Shown in pieces: positions 37,144-45,682 of a DNA stretch of 64,000 nucleotides. Origin of the DNA: Saprospiraceae bacterium (GTDB lineage: Bacteria > Bacteroidota > Bacteroidia > Chitinophagales > Saprospiraceae); the NCBI GenBank assembly GCA_020628855.1, contig JAHDEL010000005.1:74032-138031 (forward strand), written 5' to 3'. A program made the position numbers and the translations under genes. The notes under the pieces were generated by a model that saw nothing but the letters and a program-made list of their open reading frames with translations, did not search any database and was not told where the DNA came from. Numbering within the stretch: the stretch's first letter is position 1; each line of letters opens with the position of its first letter.

Positions 37144-37359
37144 TTAGTTAACTAGGAGATTAAAACCCTTGCGGAGATATTTACTGATATTAATCCAAAA
37201 AGCAAAAAAGAGATAGATGATGAGTGGTGATCCCATAGCGATAAAAGAAGAGTAGATAAAATACATTCGCACCTTTGAACTAGCAACTCCCATCTTTTTA
37301 CCTAGATAAGAGCATACTCCAAAAGATGATCTTTCAACAAGTCTTCTAAATAGTACCAC
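37144..37359 (-). CDS. PspC-domain protein
   Basis: The 71-residue protein starts at a GTG (37359). It shows the PspC pattern: SSFGVCSYLGKKMGVASSKV, a bend, then a membrane helix (MGSPLIIYLFFAFWINI). PspC proteins take part in envelope-stress responses; short ones like this are frequent in Bacteroidota and may bind partner regulators. Nothing adjacent encodes PspA or PspB. The gene lies 58 bases upstream of panD. Confidence 0.78.
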   Translation of the reverse strand: MVLFRRLVERSSFGVCSYLGKKMGVASSKVRMYFIYSSFIAMGSPLIIYLFFAFWINISKYLRKGFNLLVN

Positions 37360-37424
37360 TTGGCATCGAAGTTATTACTAAACAATAACAACAATTATCA
37401 ATCAAATAGTTTATGAAATCTCTA

Positions 37425-37619
37425 CTAATATTCTACAACACTCATTTCCTGGATAGAAAAAGTCTGTGTTGCTTCCTTTTCTCCAGTTAAGCAAGATATG
37501 GTCCCGAATACTCCAATCAAGGAGAGTAAGACTATAATGAGATAGTCCTTGACCTTATGTGAAAGAAAAAGAGTTGAAATGTACGTATGCAGTACATTGG
37601 TTACTTGGGATGATTGCAT
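37425..37619 (-). CDS. Small membrane protein of unknown function
   Basis: No family is recognised. The 64-residue product has one membrane helix (about residues 25-43, DYLIIVLLSLIGVFGTISC) and a short polar C-terminal tail. Reality is supported by an excellent promoter directly upstream (37681-37651) that would put transcription start about 25 bases before the ATG at 37619. The Cys after the helix could be a lipid-attachment site, but the long preceding N-terminal stretch makes that unlikely. Confidence 0.5.
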   Translation of the reverse strand: MQSSQVTNVLHTYISTLFLSHKVKDYLIIVLLSLIGVFGTISCLTGEKEATQTFSIQEMSVVEY

Positions 37620-37650
37620 TGCTTTGAGTTTTTGGGTTACAAATGCATAA

Positions 37651-37681
37651 CAAATCTAATTAAAAAGAATTCGAATACAAA
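37651..37681 (-). promoter_or_regulatory. Consensus Bacteroidota promoter
   Basis: On the minus strand TTTG (37681-37678) is followed, after exactly 19 bases, by TAGATTTG (37658-37651), an exact match to the TTTG/TAnnTTTG housekeeping consensus of the phylum. Transcription toward lower coordinates would start near 37644 and reach the small membrane-protein gene at 37619 and then pspC. Confidence 0.72.
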
Positions 37682-37773
37682 AACTAAAGCAAGTTTTTTG
37701 GACGTAATGCATTGATTGTGAGAAGAATAAACATATTAAAATAAAACATTTATGTATTTTAACATTATGTAAT

Positions 37774-38574
37774 TTATTGGCTTTTAGTCCATTGCATAGC
37801 ATAAACGTGTGGAATTTTAACACCATTATGATTATAACTGAACTTACCAGGTGCTTCTTCTACCATGTCATCAAAGCAGTTGTAGGGAGAGTAGTCATAT
37901 TCTTTGAAGTGTTCTAATTGAAAATGCTTTGATGAAAATGCGTTAAATACTTCACCTAAAGGATGGTTCCAAAAACATTGCTCCCTGGTTTTACCATCTT
38001 GTTGAGCATAACTCCCTTCTTCTGTTTCTTTATACATTTTGGTATTAAAGTAGTCATAGCTGATAGTATGAGCAGGAAAATCAAACATATATAATGCAGG
38101 ATGAAATTCTACAAGAAGGACTCTTGAGTTGATAGAGGTGACAGTATCAATTTGCTCTGCCAAAGTATCCATACTCGGCAACCATGGAATTGCTCCATAA
38201 CTCAGGAAAACTAAGTCGAAGCTCTCATTGATAGAATTAGAAAGCTCGTAAGTGTTACATTCTATAAACTGACATTCTAAATCTGCCTTTACAGCCAATG
38301 CTTTGGCTAACTCCAAGGACTTATTAGAGAAGTCTGTTGCAACTACTTTCGCGCCTTTTCTCACAAGAGAAAGTGAATCCAAACCAAAATGGCACTGGAT
38401 GTGTAAGACAGTTTTCCCTTTTACATGTTGAAGAAACTCTTCTTCGATAGCATTGAGACTTGACTTACCATTGAGGAAACCTGGAACATCATATAAGTCG
38501 CTTTGATAATGAGCAGAGCTGACTGCATTCCAGAAAGCTTTGTTGGTGTCAAAGGCTGCAGAATACTCATTCAT
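37774..38574 (-). CDS. Class I SAM-dependent methyltransferase
   Basis: The 266-residue methyltransferase has motif I VLHIQCHFGLDSLSLVRKGA (about residues 56-75) and the acidic residue ending strand 2 in VVATDFSNKSLELAKALA. LDSLSLVRKGA with HIQCHFG is characteristic of a Bacteroidota and cyanobacterial subgroup of unknown substrate. The C terminus (YSYNHNGVKIPHVYAMQW) has the closing strands of the fold. It starts 6 bases after the PBP1A stop and is probably co-transcribed with it. Confidence 0.82.
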   Translation of the reverse strand: MNEYSAAFDTNKAFWNAVSSAHYQSDLYDVPGFLNGKSSLNAIEEEFLQHVKGKTVLHIQCHFGLDSLSLVRKGAKVVATDFSNKSLELAKALAVKADLECQFIECNTYELSNSINESFDLVFLSYGAIPWLPSMDTLAEQIDTVTSINSRVLLVEFHPALYMFDFPAHTISYDYFNTKMYKETEEGSYAQQDGKTREQCFWNHPLGEVFNAFSSKHFQLEHFKEYDYSPYNCFDDMVEEAPGKFSYNHNGVKIPHVYAMQWTKSQ

Positions 38575-38580
38575 ATTACC

Positions 38581-41193
38581 TTACTCGAAATCTTCATCAA
38601 ACTCTTCGTCTTCAAATTCATCAAATTCTTCTTCCTCAAATTCTTCATCAAACTCATCAAATTGAGATTGTTCTTCCAAAGTCTGAGTGAACTCTTCATC
38701 AGGCCTGACTTGCTTGTATTTGTCGCAGTCTACAAAGTCACGAAATTCAGGAGGTGGTTCAGCGAAATCTACATCTGTAACAAACTGAATCGAAGTATCT
38801 TTTTCTACACCTTTCATGAAATTCATAAACACTGGTCTAGCCATCACAAATCCTTGACCATCTTCTAATGTCAGGAAACGTATCCACTTGTCATCACCTC
38901 CAACCCAGGTACCGACTACAAGATTTGGCGTAACACCCATGAACCATCCATCGGCATAGTCATTCGTTGTTCCAGTTTTACCACCAGTTACTGATTTGAG
39001 TCCCATACTAAAACCTGATCCAATATTATTCTTTAGCATGTCGACCATAACTGCATTATGCAATGGATTGAGAGCAATATTTCTTTCAGGTATCCCTGTA
39101 TAAATTATCTTGCCATTCTCATCTTCTATTCTGCTGATGAAGATTGGTTGTGTGTACACACCTTCATTTGCAAAAGTGGTGTAGGCACCAGTCATTTCCA
39201 ATAGTGATAAGTCCACAGCACCTAGACAGATACTTGGCAATCTAGGTACCGCAAGTCGGCCATTTGGTAATGTCATGTTTTTATCAATACCTGCATTATG
39301 CAGGACCTCTCTTATTACTTCAACGTTACCTAATTCTTTAACTAATCTTACACTAATAGAATTTTTAGAATACAGTAGGCCTTGATATAGATTATAGAGA
39401 TTACCTGTAAATTCTTCATTTGCATTTGCAGGAGACCACTCTTCATCTACAAAGAGTTCGACATCACCAGGAGCAATTGTGTACTGGATATCTTCATATT
39501 CTTGACATGGCGAGAGTCCCATTAGACCTATGGCAGTGGCATAGACAAATGGTTTTATAGTAGAACCAACTTGCCTTCTACTAGTTACGTGATCATACTT
39601 AAAGTATTTGAATCCAACACCCCCAACCCATGCTTTGATGTGTCCCGTATTCGGGTCAACTGCCAGCATTCCACATTGCAGATGTTGATTATGATATCTT
39701 ACAGAATCTATAGGAGACATTTCTTCTTCCTTTTCGCCAGATTCATGATCAAAAACATTCATGGTTATTTTCTTCCCAAAAGTCGATTTGTAAGCATTTT
39801 GTAAATCTATATATGCTTTAACAAGTTGCGACCAGCTAGGTGAGTCTAGCAAACTCTTATAGGCACTTCGATATTGAGGTTTTAATGCTCTTTCAGAATT
39901 TGCGAACGACGATTTTCCTCTATCGATCTCTATTAATGCTTTGATTGCATTTTCATGCAATGGCAACTTGACGCCAACGGCTTCTTGGATTTTGGATTTG
40001 ATATCACTGAGATAAGTGTCATGCAGAGCTAGGTAGCGATCTGATTCTTTAATCCGTCTTTCTAATACTTCTTGTCTTAATTCCTTCTGTCCATCTTCGG
40101 CCTCAAACGTCCAAGGATCTTTATTTTTCCAAACTTTCCAGTATCTTTTTTGGAGAGTCTTCATGTGGTTTGCTACAGCTTCTTCGGCTTGTCTTTGATA
40201 ATCAAGGTCTATGGTCGTAAAAATCTTTAACCCATCTGTATAGATATTGTATGTTGAGCCATCAGGTTTAGCATACTCTGGGTCTTCCAACATGGCATTG
40301 AGCCATTTTGTGATCTCAGCTCTAAAATGTGGAGCAGGTCCTTCATCATGACTTGATCGCTTAAATTGCGACATGTCCAAACTGTCATTCAGCAAACTAT
40401 CGAGGAGAGATTGCTCGATCTTATCATACTTTTCTAGTTGGGTGAGCACGACATTACGTCTGTTCTGGGCTTTGTCAGGAAAACGAATCGGATTATAGAG
40501 TGAAGGATTTTTCAACATACCAACAAGCAGGGCAGCTTCATTCGTGGTAAGAGCATCCTGGTTCTTATTAAAATAAGTCTGGCTTGCAGCTTGAATCCCG
40601 TGAGCTCCATTAATAAATTCAAACTTGTTGAGATACATGGTTATGATCTCTTCCTTTGCATATTGGCGTTCTAATTTAGCCGCAACAATCCATTCTTTAA
40701 TTTTTATTTTAACTAGCGCAAGCATGCGTTCAAGCGAGTTCATTCCAGAAAGACTAGGTCGCTTGAAAAGGAGTTTTGCTAATTGTTGAGTAATCGTCGA
40801 GCCACCACCACTACTTTGATCTTGAAACATTAAGGTCTTGAAGCCTACACGACCAAGTGCCCTGAAATCAATTCCACAATGTTTGTGAAATCTAACATCT
40901 TCAGTGGCTATTAAGGCATCTAATACATCAGGAGATAACTCGTCAAAAGTGATTTGTTCTCTATTCTCAATATAATATTTACCGAAAGGTCTACCCTTAA
41001 CATCATAGAGCACCGACGCAAGGTCATATTTTGGATTTTCTAGTTCGGCGAAAGAAGGAATATCACCTTTGCTTACAGAAAGCAAAAGATATCCCACAAA
41101 AAGAAGACCACATAAGGCACCCAACCAAATTAGAATATTGAGCCATCTAAGCCAGCTCCTCTTCTTTGCATTGTTTTGGGGTTCTTCAGACAT
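38581..41193 (-). CDS. Penicillin-binding protein 1A (bifunctional glycosyltransferase/transpeptidase)
   Basis: The ATG at 41193 gives 870 residues. Order: short cytoplasmic tail, membrane anchor (about 18-40), GT51 glycosyltransferase with the catalytic Glu in LIATEDVRFHKHCGIDFRA and GGGSTITQQLAKLLFKR, a linker region, then the transpeptidase with SxxK in RQVGSTIKPF, SxN in YSKNSISV, and KTG in GGKTGTTNDYADGWF. It synthesises and crosslinks peptidoglycan. The last ~35 residues are an extremely acidic Asp/Glu/Phe tail (EEEFDEFEDEEFDEDFE), not part of the catalytic fold. The methyltransferase gene follows 6 bases downstream. Confidence 0.94.
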   Translation of the reverse strand: MSEEPQNNAKKRSWLRWLNILIWLGALCGLLFVGYLLLSVSKGDIPSFAELENPKYDLASVLYDVKGRPFGKYYIENREQITFDELSPDVLDALIATEDVRFHKHCGIDFRALGRVGFKTLMFQDQSSGGGSTITQQLAKLLFKRPSLSGMNSLERMLALVKIKIKEWIVAAKLERQYAKEEIITMYLNKFEFINGAHGIQAASQTYFNKNQDALTTNEAALLVGMLKNPSLYNPIRFPDKAQNRRNVVLTQLEKYDKIEQSLLDSLLNDSLDMSQFKRSSHDEGPAPHFRAEITKWLNAMLEDPEYAKPDGSTYNIYTDGLKIFTTIDLDYQRQAEEAVANHMKTLQKRYWKVWKNKDPWTFEAEDGQKELRQEVLERRIKESDRYLALHDTYLSDIKSKIQEAVGVKLPLHENAIKALIEIDRGKSSFANSERALKPQYRSAYKSLLDSPSWSQLVKAYIDLQNAYKSTFGKKITMNVFDHESGEKEEEMSPIDSVRYHNQHLQCGMLAVDPNTGHIKAWVGGVGFKYFKYDHVTSRRQVGSTIKPFVYATAIGLMGLSPCQEYEDIQYTIAPGDVELFVDEEWSPANANEEFTGNLYNLYQGLLYSKNSISVRLVKELGNVEVIREVLHNAGIDKNMTLPNGRLAVPRLPSICLGAVDLSLLEMTGAYTTFANEGVYTQPIFISRIEDENGKIIYTGIPERNIALNPLHNAVMVDMLKNNIGSGFSMGLKSVTGGKTGTTNDYADGWFMGVTPNLVVGTWVGGDDKWIRFLTLEDGQGFVMARPVFMNFMKGVEKDTSIQFVTDVDFAEPPPEFRDFVDCDKYKQVRPDEEFTQTLEEQSQFDEFDEEFEEEEFDEFEDEEFDEDFE

Positions 41194-41259
41194 ACTCAAT
41201 TCTTAGGTATGCCGCAAGATACGATTTGAAAAGTAACGAATGAAGTTTTTCACCAAACT

Positions 41260-41655
41260 CTAACTAGGAGTTAATTTGATAGAGAGTTGGTCATTTTGTA
41301 GAAAGAGTTTGCGTTTTTCGAACACGAGTTTGAAGTCATCATTCAAAGCCTCTTTCAAGAGATTAGAAAATTCAGAATCACAACATGCTTCAGTGCATAA
41401 TTGTAGTGAAATGATGACCTCATCCTGAGAAGCAAAAAAGATATCTCCATGGCAGGTATTTTCCTCAAGTTTAAGTTCGATGATGTTATGCTCTGAAACA
41501 GAAAGAAGTAGCTTTCCATCTGCTCTTACTGTTGCTGATTGTAGTTCAATTTTTTTAACTTCCCAACTACCATAGAAAGAGGTCAACAATTCTCTTTCAC
41601 CACATGATTGGCAGAGTGTGAATAATAGACAGGCCAGAATTGGAAAATGCTTCAC
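41260..41655 (-). CDS. Probable lipoprotein, META/HslJ-like domain
   Basis: The 131-residue protein starts at a GTG overlapping the previous stop (TAGTG). The N terminus (HFPILACLLFTLCQSCG) looks like a lipoprotein signal with a lipidated Cys near position 18, though the lipobox is loose. The body (YGSWEVKKIEL, then NIIELKLEENTCHGDIF, then CCDSEFSNLLKEAL) follows the strand order of META/HslJ-type domains, but similarity is weak. It is the third gene of the ECF-sigma operon, so it may be a target or co-factor of that regulatory unit. Confidence 0.62.
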   Translation of the reverse strand: MKHFPILACLLFTLCQSCGERELLTSFYGSWEVKKIELQSATVRADGKLLLSVSEHNIIELKLEENTCHGDIFFASQDEVIISLQLCTEACCDSEFSNLLKEALNDDFKLVFEKRKLFLQNDQLSIKLTPS

Positions 41656-42782
41656 TAGAACATGTAATTAAGTGTCAATCCCATAGCTGTAGTCTCTTTG
41701 TTTTTTTGAAGCAAAAGATCAGATTGAAGTTTCGGATTAATTCTATATGATACTCGAGCTTCAGCGAAATGTTCGTATTTCTTATCAACCTCATTTGTAA
41801 TATACAAACTTGTGGCACCTATTCCAAGGAGAACTCTCGGAGATACTTGATAATATGCTAAGAGTGACATGTTGACTTCGTTGATTGCCATTTGAGGATG
41901 CCTTATTGCATTCTCTTCACCTTCATCAATATTTTCAACATTAAATCCTCCATCTCCAGCACCAAGGGCAAGGGAATCATTTCTATCAGATGAAGTTGTA
42001 GTTACATTTCTTCTTAATAATCCAAGTCTATAATCTAAAGAAAACTTCTTCACCTTCTTGAATGATTGACGTGCACTACCAAACACACCATAACCTAGCT
42101 CTTTGTTTTGAACAAGATATCTTGTAATGCCTCCGATTCCAAAGCTCCACCTACTAGTTTCAGGCAGCTCAGAAACTGATGGAATTGCTAAGTGTCCGAT
42201 TTTAGGAACATTGAGCTTGGTAGTTTTCAAAGATGGCAATGCAGATAAAGTTTCAATTCCTATGTTTTCAAAGCTCACTGTTTGCTTGACTGTTTTTTGT
42301 ATGCTTTGGCTTTGCAAGTTATCCTTGATCAAAGGTTTTTTCTGCTTGCTTTGACTGATGAAAGTATTGCTAGTCTGACTGATTGCTCTTTGCGGAGAGC
42401 TGCTTACCTCCCTCTTCTTAGAATCTGATCTTTTATCAACTTGTATAGCGTCATTTCTTGACAATTGCGGTTCATCAGTATGAGATGTTTCTATTGCTAG
42501 TTCATTGCTAATTTCAGACTCGCTTTTTTCATATTCAGAACTCAGTGTAGTAATTGCCAAGTTGGACTCTATTGGAGTTGGTAGTTGAGGTGATTGATCA
42601 ACTATTATGCTGTGATCATGATGTGATAAGAAGACAAAACAAAGAAGAGAAAGGCTTAAAGCTAGTTTGAGCAAACTCTCTTTCAAGCCAATTATTGGCA
42701 TCTCTCTGTCAAGCCTGAGCTTCATGTCTTGCCAGCCTCTTTCCAGCATTTCATTATAGGTATTATCAAACGGCGTAGACAT
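41655..42782 (-). CDS. Membrane protein coupled to ECF sigma factor, candidate anti-sigma/barrel
   Basis: The 375-residue protein has a short cytoplasmic N terminus (MSTPFDNTYNEMLERGWQDM), one membrane helix (about residues 36-53), a Ser/Gln/Lys-rich low-complexity stretch (about 60-180), and a C-terminal region of alternating strands (WSFGIGGITRYLVQNKE, SLLAYYQVSPRVLLGIGATS, ending ETTAMGLTLNYMF) like an outer-membrane barrel. Its start overlaps the sigma gene by 17 bases. By gene order it is the candidate anti-sigma factor, with the N-terminal segment contacting sigma. No named anti-sigma domain is recognised. Confidence 0.65.
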   Translation of the reverse strand: MSTPFDNTYNEMLERGWQDMKLRLDREMPIIGLKESLLKLALSLSLLCFVFLSHHDHSIIVDQSPQLPTPIESNLAITTLSSEYEKSESEISNELAIETSHTDEPQLSRNDAIQVDKRSDSKKREVSSSPQRAISQTSNTFISQSKQKKPLIKDNLQSQSIQKTVKQTVSFENIGIETLSALPSLKTTKLNVPKIGHLAIPSVSELPETSRWSFGIGGITRYLVQNKELGYGVFGSARQSFKKVKKFSLDYRLGLLRRNVTTTSSDRNDSLALGAGDGGFNVENIDEGEENAIRHPQMAINEVNMSLLAYYQVSPRVLLGIGATSLYITNEVDKKYEHFAEARVSYRINPKLQSDLLLQKNKETTAMGLTLNYMF

Positions 42783-43308
42783 TATTCTTCAATTTTTCTT
42801 TAATGAGTTGTTTCAGTTTTTTTCTAGCTTCAGCTAAATGCCATTTAGAAGTTCCTTCGCTAATTGACTTGAGTTCTCCGATCTCTCTATGATTGTATCC
42901 ATGAATAGCGTAGAGAACAAAAACTTCTGAACTAGCTTTTGGCAAAAATTCTAGTAAGGCAAGAATATCTTCTTCATACAAATTATCTAAGGCAGTTACA
43001 TCAACTTGTTTTTCATGATGTTCAACTGGCAAGAAATGCATGTGTTTCTTTTCTTTACGAAGATGGTCACAGATAGCATGGTAAAGTATTTTCTTCATCC
43101 ATGGCACTAACTTTTCACTGTCATTCAACTTCCCAAGGTTCTTGAAAATCTTCATGAATCCGTCGTTCATGAAGGTTATTGTATCGTCTTCATCTCTTGC
43201 AAAGCGCTTACATAAAGGCAATAGAGTCGGAAAGTATTTCCGATATAACCATTCTTGTGCAGAGCGATTATTTAATTGACATTGTTGTATTGCTTCGTTG
43301 AGTTCCAA
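42766..43308 (-). CDS. ECF-type RNA polymerase sigma-70 factor
   Basis: This 180-residue sigma factor has region 2 (about residues 15-85: LYRKYFPTLLPLCKRFARDE, FMNDGFMKIFKNL) and region 4 (about 125-175: ASSEVFVLYAIHGYNHREIG, GTSKWHLAEARKKLKQLI). The start is a TTG at 43308; an in-frame stop lies immediately upstream and no closer ATG preserves region 2. A small inverted repeat (CCAAT-N5-ATTGG, 43305-43319) spans the start codon. It leads the operon sigma, membrane protein, lipoprotein. Target genes cannot be read from the window. Confidence 0.92.
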   Translation of the reverse strand: MELNEAIQQCQLNNRSAQEWLYRKYFPTLLPLCKRFARDEDDTITFMNDGFMKIFKNLGKLNDSEKLVPWMKKILYHAICDHLRKEKKHMHFLPVEHHEKQVDVTALDNLYEEDILALLEFLPKASSEVFVLYAIHGYNHREIGELKSISEGTSKWHLAEARKKLKQLIKEKLKNNVYAV

Positions 43309-43496
43309 TTAACTATTGGGTTGTTCATTTTAAAATTAAAACAAAATACCAAGAGATGTATTCTTGAATGATATTCTACAACAATGACTGAGATGGAAGT
43401 CAAAAGGGTTGGGTAGTAAATCAATTTTTCTCATTGAGAGTATATAAGAATCAGATTTTGCTAACGTTTATAAGAGGTATCATCAAAAATATTCCT

Positions 43497-44639
43497 ATGA
43501 AACATGGCACCCTTTTCTTTCTATTTACACTATGTGTAAGTACGGTTTTTGGACAGACAGAAGCACAAAGACAAGCAATGGTTTATTATAACCAAGCCAT
43601 TGATATGCTTGATGCAGATGATTATGGCAGTGCGATCGAATTGTTTACGAAGGCAATTCTAAAGGATGATAAATTTGACAAAGCCTTCTATCAAAGAGGG
43701 TTGGCAAAGTTGCAACTCAAAAAGTATGTCAGTGCTGCAAAAGACTTGAAACAATTTACTAGCATCAGACCTGAGTCAACCGAAGGACATTATTATACTG
43801 GATATGCATTGATGCAGGCAGATGACAAGCAAGGATCCATCGCAGCGTTTTCAAGATCCTTGGAGCTTGATGACAGCCAAGGAAAGGTCTACTATTATCG
43901 TGGGTATCTTCTCTTAGTCGAAGAGCAATATGATAACGCGATTAATGACTTGGATTTAGCCTTAGCAAATGGATATAAAACAGAAAAGCTATGGAAATAC
44001 AAAGCGCTTTGTCATTACAAAATAGAAGAATATGGTGCGGCGGCTCAAGCTTATGATAGGTATTTAGAAGAGAACCCAAGCGATAAAAAAGCAATGAAGA
44101 ACAGGTGTCTCGCACTCTACAAAATGGAAGACTATACAAGTTTCATTAGAGAAATGCAGAATTACTTAAGTGAGGATACGGAATCTGTCGATAATCTCTT
44201 AATGCTAGGTAACGCAAGCCTCAAACTAGAACAATGGAAAGATGCTCAAAACTATTTCGACAGAGTACTGGTCTTAGATAAGACGAATGCTGTAGCATTG
44301 AAGAATAATGTTATTATAACAGGAAAGCTGAATAACTCTGATAGGCTCTTGATGGATTATACGCGATTAATTAATGTAGAGGGAAGCAATTCTACTTATA
44401 TCTATAAAAGAGCAATACTCTATTTGCAGCAGAAGAAATATGATAAAGCTATTGCTGACCTCAATACAACTCTAGAAGCAAAATCAGATTTTGCTGAGGC
44501 TTATTACAATAGAGCTAGCGCCTATTCTGCTGTTGAAAATTATGATAAAGCATGTACGGATATTAGGAAGGCAGCTGAATTAGGTATGGATCAAGCTTTT
44601 CAGTATATCCCGTCATTTTGTAATGCTGCCGGAAGGTAG
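43497..44639 (+). CDS. Secreted TPR protein
   Basis: Read from the ATG at 43497 (MKHGTLFFLFTLCVSTVFGQ, a signal peptide), the protein has 380 residues made almost entirely of tetratricopeptide repeats. Examples are AMVYYNQAIDMLDADDYGSA, AFYQRGLAKLQLKKYVSAAK, KVYYYRGYLLLVEEQYDNAI and AEAYYNRASAYSAVENYDKA, about ten in tandem. It should form a periplasmic superhelical binding scaffold. There is no evident operon partner: it is divergent from the sigma operon and 168 bases before rplM. Confidence 0.82.
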   Translation: MKHGTLFFLFTLCVSTVFGQTEAQRQAMVYYNQAIDMLDADDYGSAIELFTKAILKDDKFDKAFYQRGLAKLQLKKYVSAAKDLKQFTSIRPESTEGHYYTGYALMQADDKQGSIAAFSRSLELDDSQGKVYYYRGYLLLVEEQYDNAINDLDLALANGYKTEKLWKYKALCHYKIEEYGAAAQAYDRYLEENPSDKKAMKNRCLALYKMEDYTSFIREMQNYLSEDTESVDNLLMLGNASLKLEQWKDAQNYFDRVLVLDKTNAVALKNNVIITGKLNNSDRLLMDYTRLINVEGSNSTYIYKRAILYLQQKKYDKAIADLNTTLEAKSDFAEAYYNRASAYSAVENYDKACTDIRKAAELGMDQAFQYIPSFCNAAGR

Positions 44640-44727
44640 AAAAGAAGAGGTCCTATAGAAAATGTGCGATTTTTGCACTGATTATCAGTGATTTATAGAG
44701 GTTGGAGTAAAAAAACACTCAGAATAC

Positions 44728-44758
44728 TTGTTTGCTTTTACTCTTAAGATTACATTTG
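44728..44758 (+). promoter_or_regulatory. Promoter of the rplM operon and start of a short leader
   Basis: TACATTTG (44751-44758) is an exact TAnnTTTG -7 element. TTG at 44728-44730 is 20 bases upstream, and an alternative TTTG at 44731-44734 is 16 upstream. Transcription would start near 44765, giving a ~45-base leader that contains the small stem CGCT/AGCG (44763-44775). A leader bound by L13 is known in Bacteroidia; whether this is one is unproven. Confidence 0.55.
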
Positions 44759-44807
44759 CAGCCGCTTTTAGAGCGACACAAATGATTACCTATATAAATT
44801 ATTGGTT

Positions 44808-45251
44808 GTGAACACTTTAAGTTATAAAACAAAATCACTCAAGCCCAAAGATGTTGTCAGAAAATGGTACATCGTAGATGCTGATGGTGAAATAGTAGGC
44901 AGATTAGCTACTAAGATTGCAGACGTGCTCAGAGGGAAGCATAAACCTGATTTTACCCCACATGTTGATGGGGGTGACCATGTTATCGTTATCAATGCTG
45001 AGAAGATCAGATTTACTGGTGCGAAAATGGATCAAAAGATTTACGATCACTTTACTGGTTACCCAGGAGGTAGAAAGACGCGTACTGCAAAAGAAATGAT
45101 TGAGAAAAGACCTATAGCAGTAATAGAAAAAGCTGTAAAGGGTATGATTCCTAAGAACAAGTTAGGAAGAGCAATTTTTAATAAGCTACATGTATTTGAA
45201 GGATCTGAGCATCCGCATCAAGGTCAGAAGCCAGAACCATTTAATTTTTAA
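44808..45251 (+). CDS. rplM: 50S ribosomal protein L13
   Basis: The 147-residue L13 is read from a GTG at 44808. This start yields the N terminus NTLSYKTKSLKPKDVVRKW seen in Bacteroidota L13, whereas a TTG at 44802 would add two residues. Conserved pieces are YIVDADGEIVGRLATKIADV, FTPHVDGGDHVIVINAEKI and YPGGRKTRTAKEM. It is first in the operon with rpsI, whose ATG comes 5 bases after its stop, and rpsB-tsf. Confidence 0.97.
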   Translation: MNTLSYKTKSLKPKDVVRKWYIVDADGEIVGRLATKIADVLRGKHKPDFTPHVDGGDHVIVINAEKIRFTGAKMDQKIYDHFTGYPGGRKTRTAKEMIEKRPIAVIEKAVKGMIPKNKLGRAIFNKLHVFEGSEHPHQGQKPEPFNF

Positions 45252-45256
45252 GCATA

Positions 45257-45646
45257 ATGGAGAACGTAATAAATACAATAGGCAGAAGGAAGGCATCTAT
45301 TGCAAGAGTATACCTTTCAAAAGGATCTGGAAAGATCACTGTCAATGGGAAAGATTATAAAGAGTACTTCCCTCAACCTAATATTCAATTTAATATCACA
45401 GATCCTTTAGCAATAGCAGAGGCAAGCACTGAGTACGATATAAAAGTGAATGTCACAGGAGGTGGATTCAAAGGTCAATCTGAAGCTACTAGACTCGCAA
45501 TATCTAGAGCATTAGTGAAGATTAATGAAGAACATAGAAAGCCACTGAAAGTGAAGAAGTACCTTACTAGAGATAGTAGGGTGGTTGAAAGAAAGAAATT
45601 CGGAAAACCAAAGGCGAGAAAGAGCTTCCAGTTCTCTAAGCGTTAA
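45257..45646 (+). CDS. rpsI: 30S ribosomal protein S9
   Basis: The 129-residue S9 has the canonical start ENVINTIGRRKASIARVYL and the C-terminal DSRVVERKKFGKPKARKSFQ ending in SKR, the basic tail that reaches the P-site tRNA. VTGGGFKGQSEATRLAISRA is the conserved middle. It lies 5 bases after rplM; the two are the standard L13-S9 pair. Confidence 0.98.
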   Translation: MENVINTIGRRKASIARVYLSKGSGKITVNGKDYKEYFPQPNIQFNITDPLAIAEASTEYDIKVNVTGGGFKGQSEATRLAISRALVKINEEHRKPLKVKKYLTRDSRVVERKKFGKPKARKSFQFSKR

Positions 45647-45682
45647 TTTCCAATTGTTAATTTTCCAAATAGAAGAGATAAG

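Noticed and set aside
37735..37770. AT-rich inverted repeat (TTAAAATA/TATTTTAA) after the methyltransferase gene
   Set aside because: The stem is only A-T pairs with no T-tract beyond normal local composition; not convincing as a terminator.
43434..43496. TTG-initiated 21-codon extension of the TPR protein
   Set aside because: The ATG at 43497 begins a clean signal peptide; the extension would bury it.
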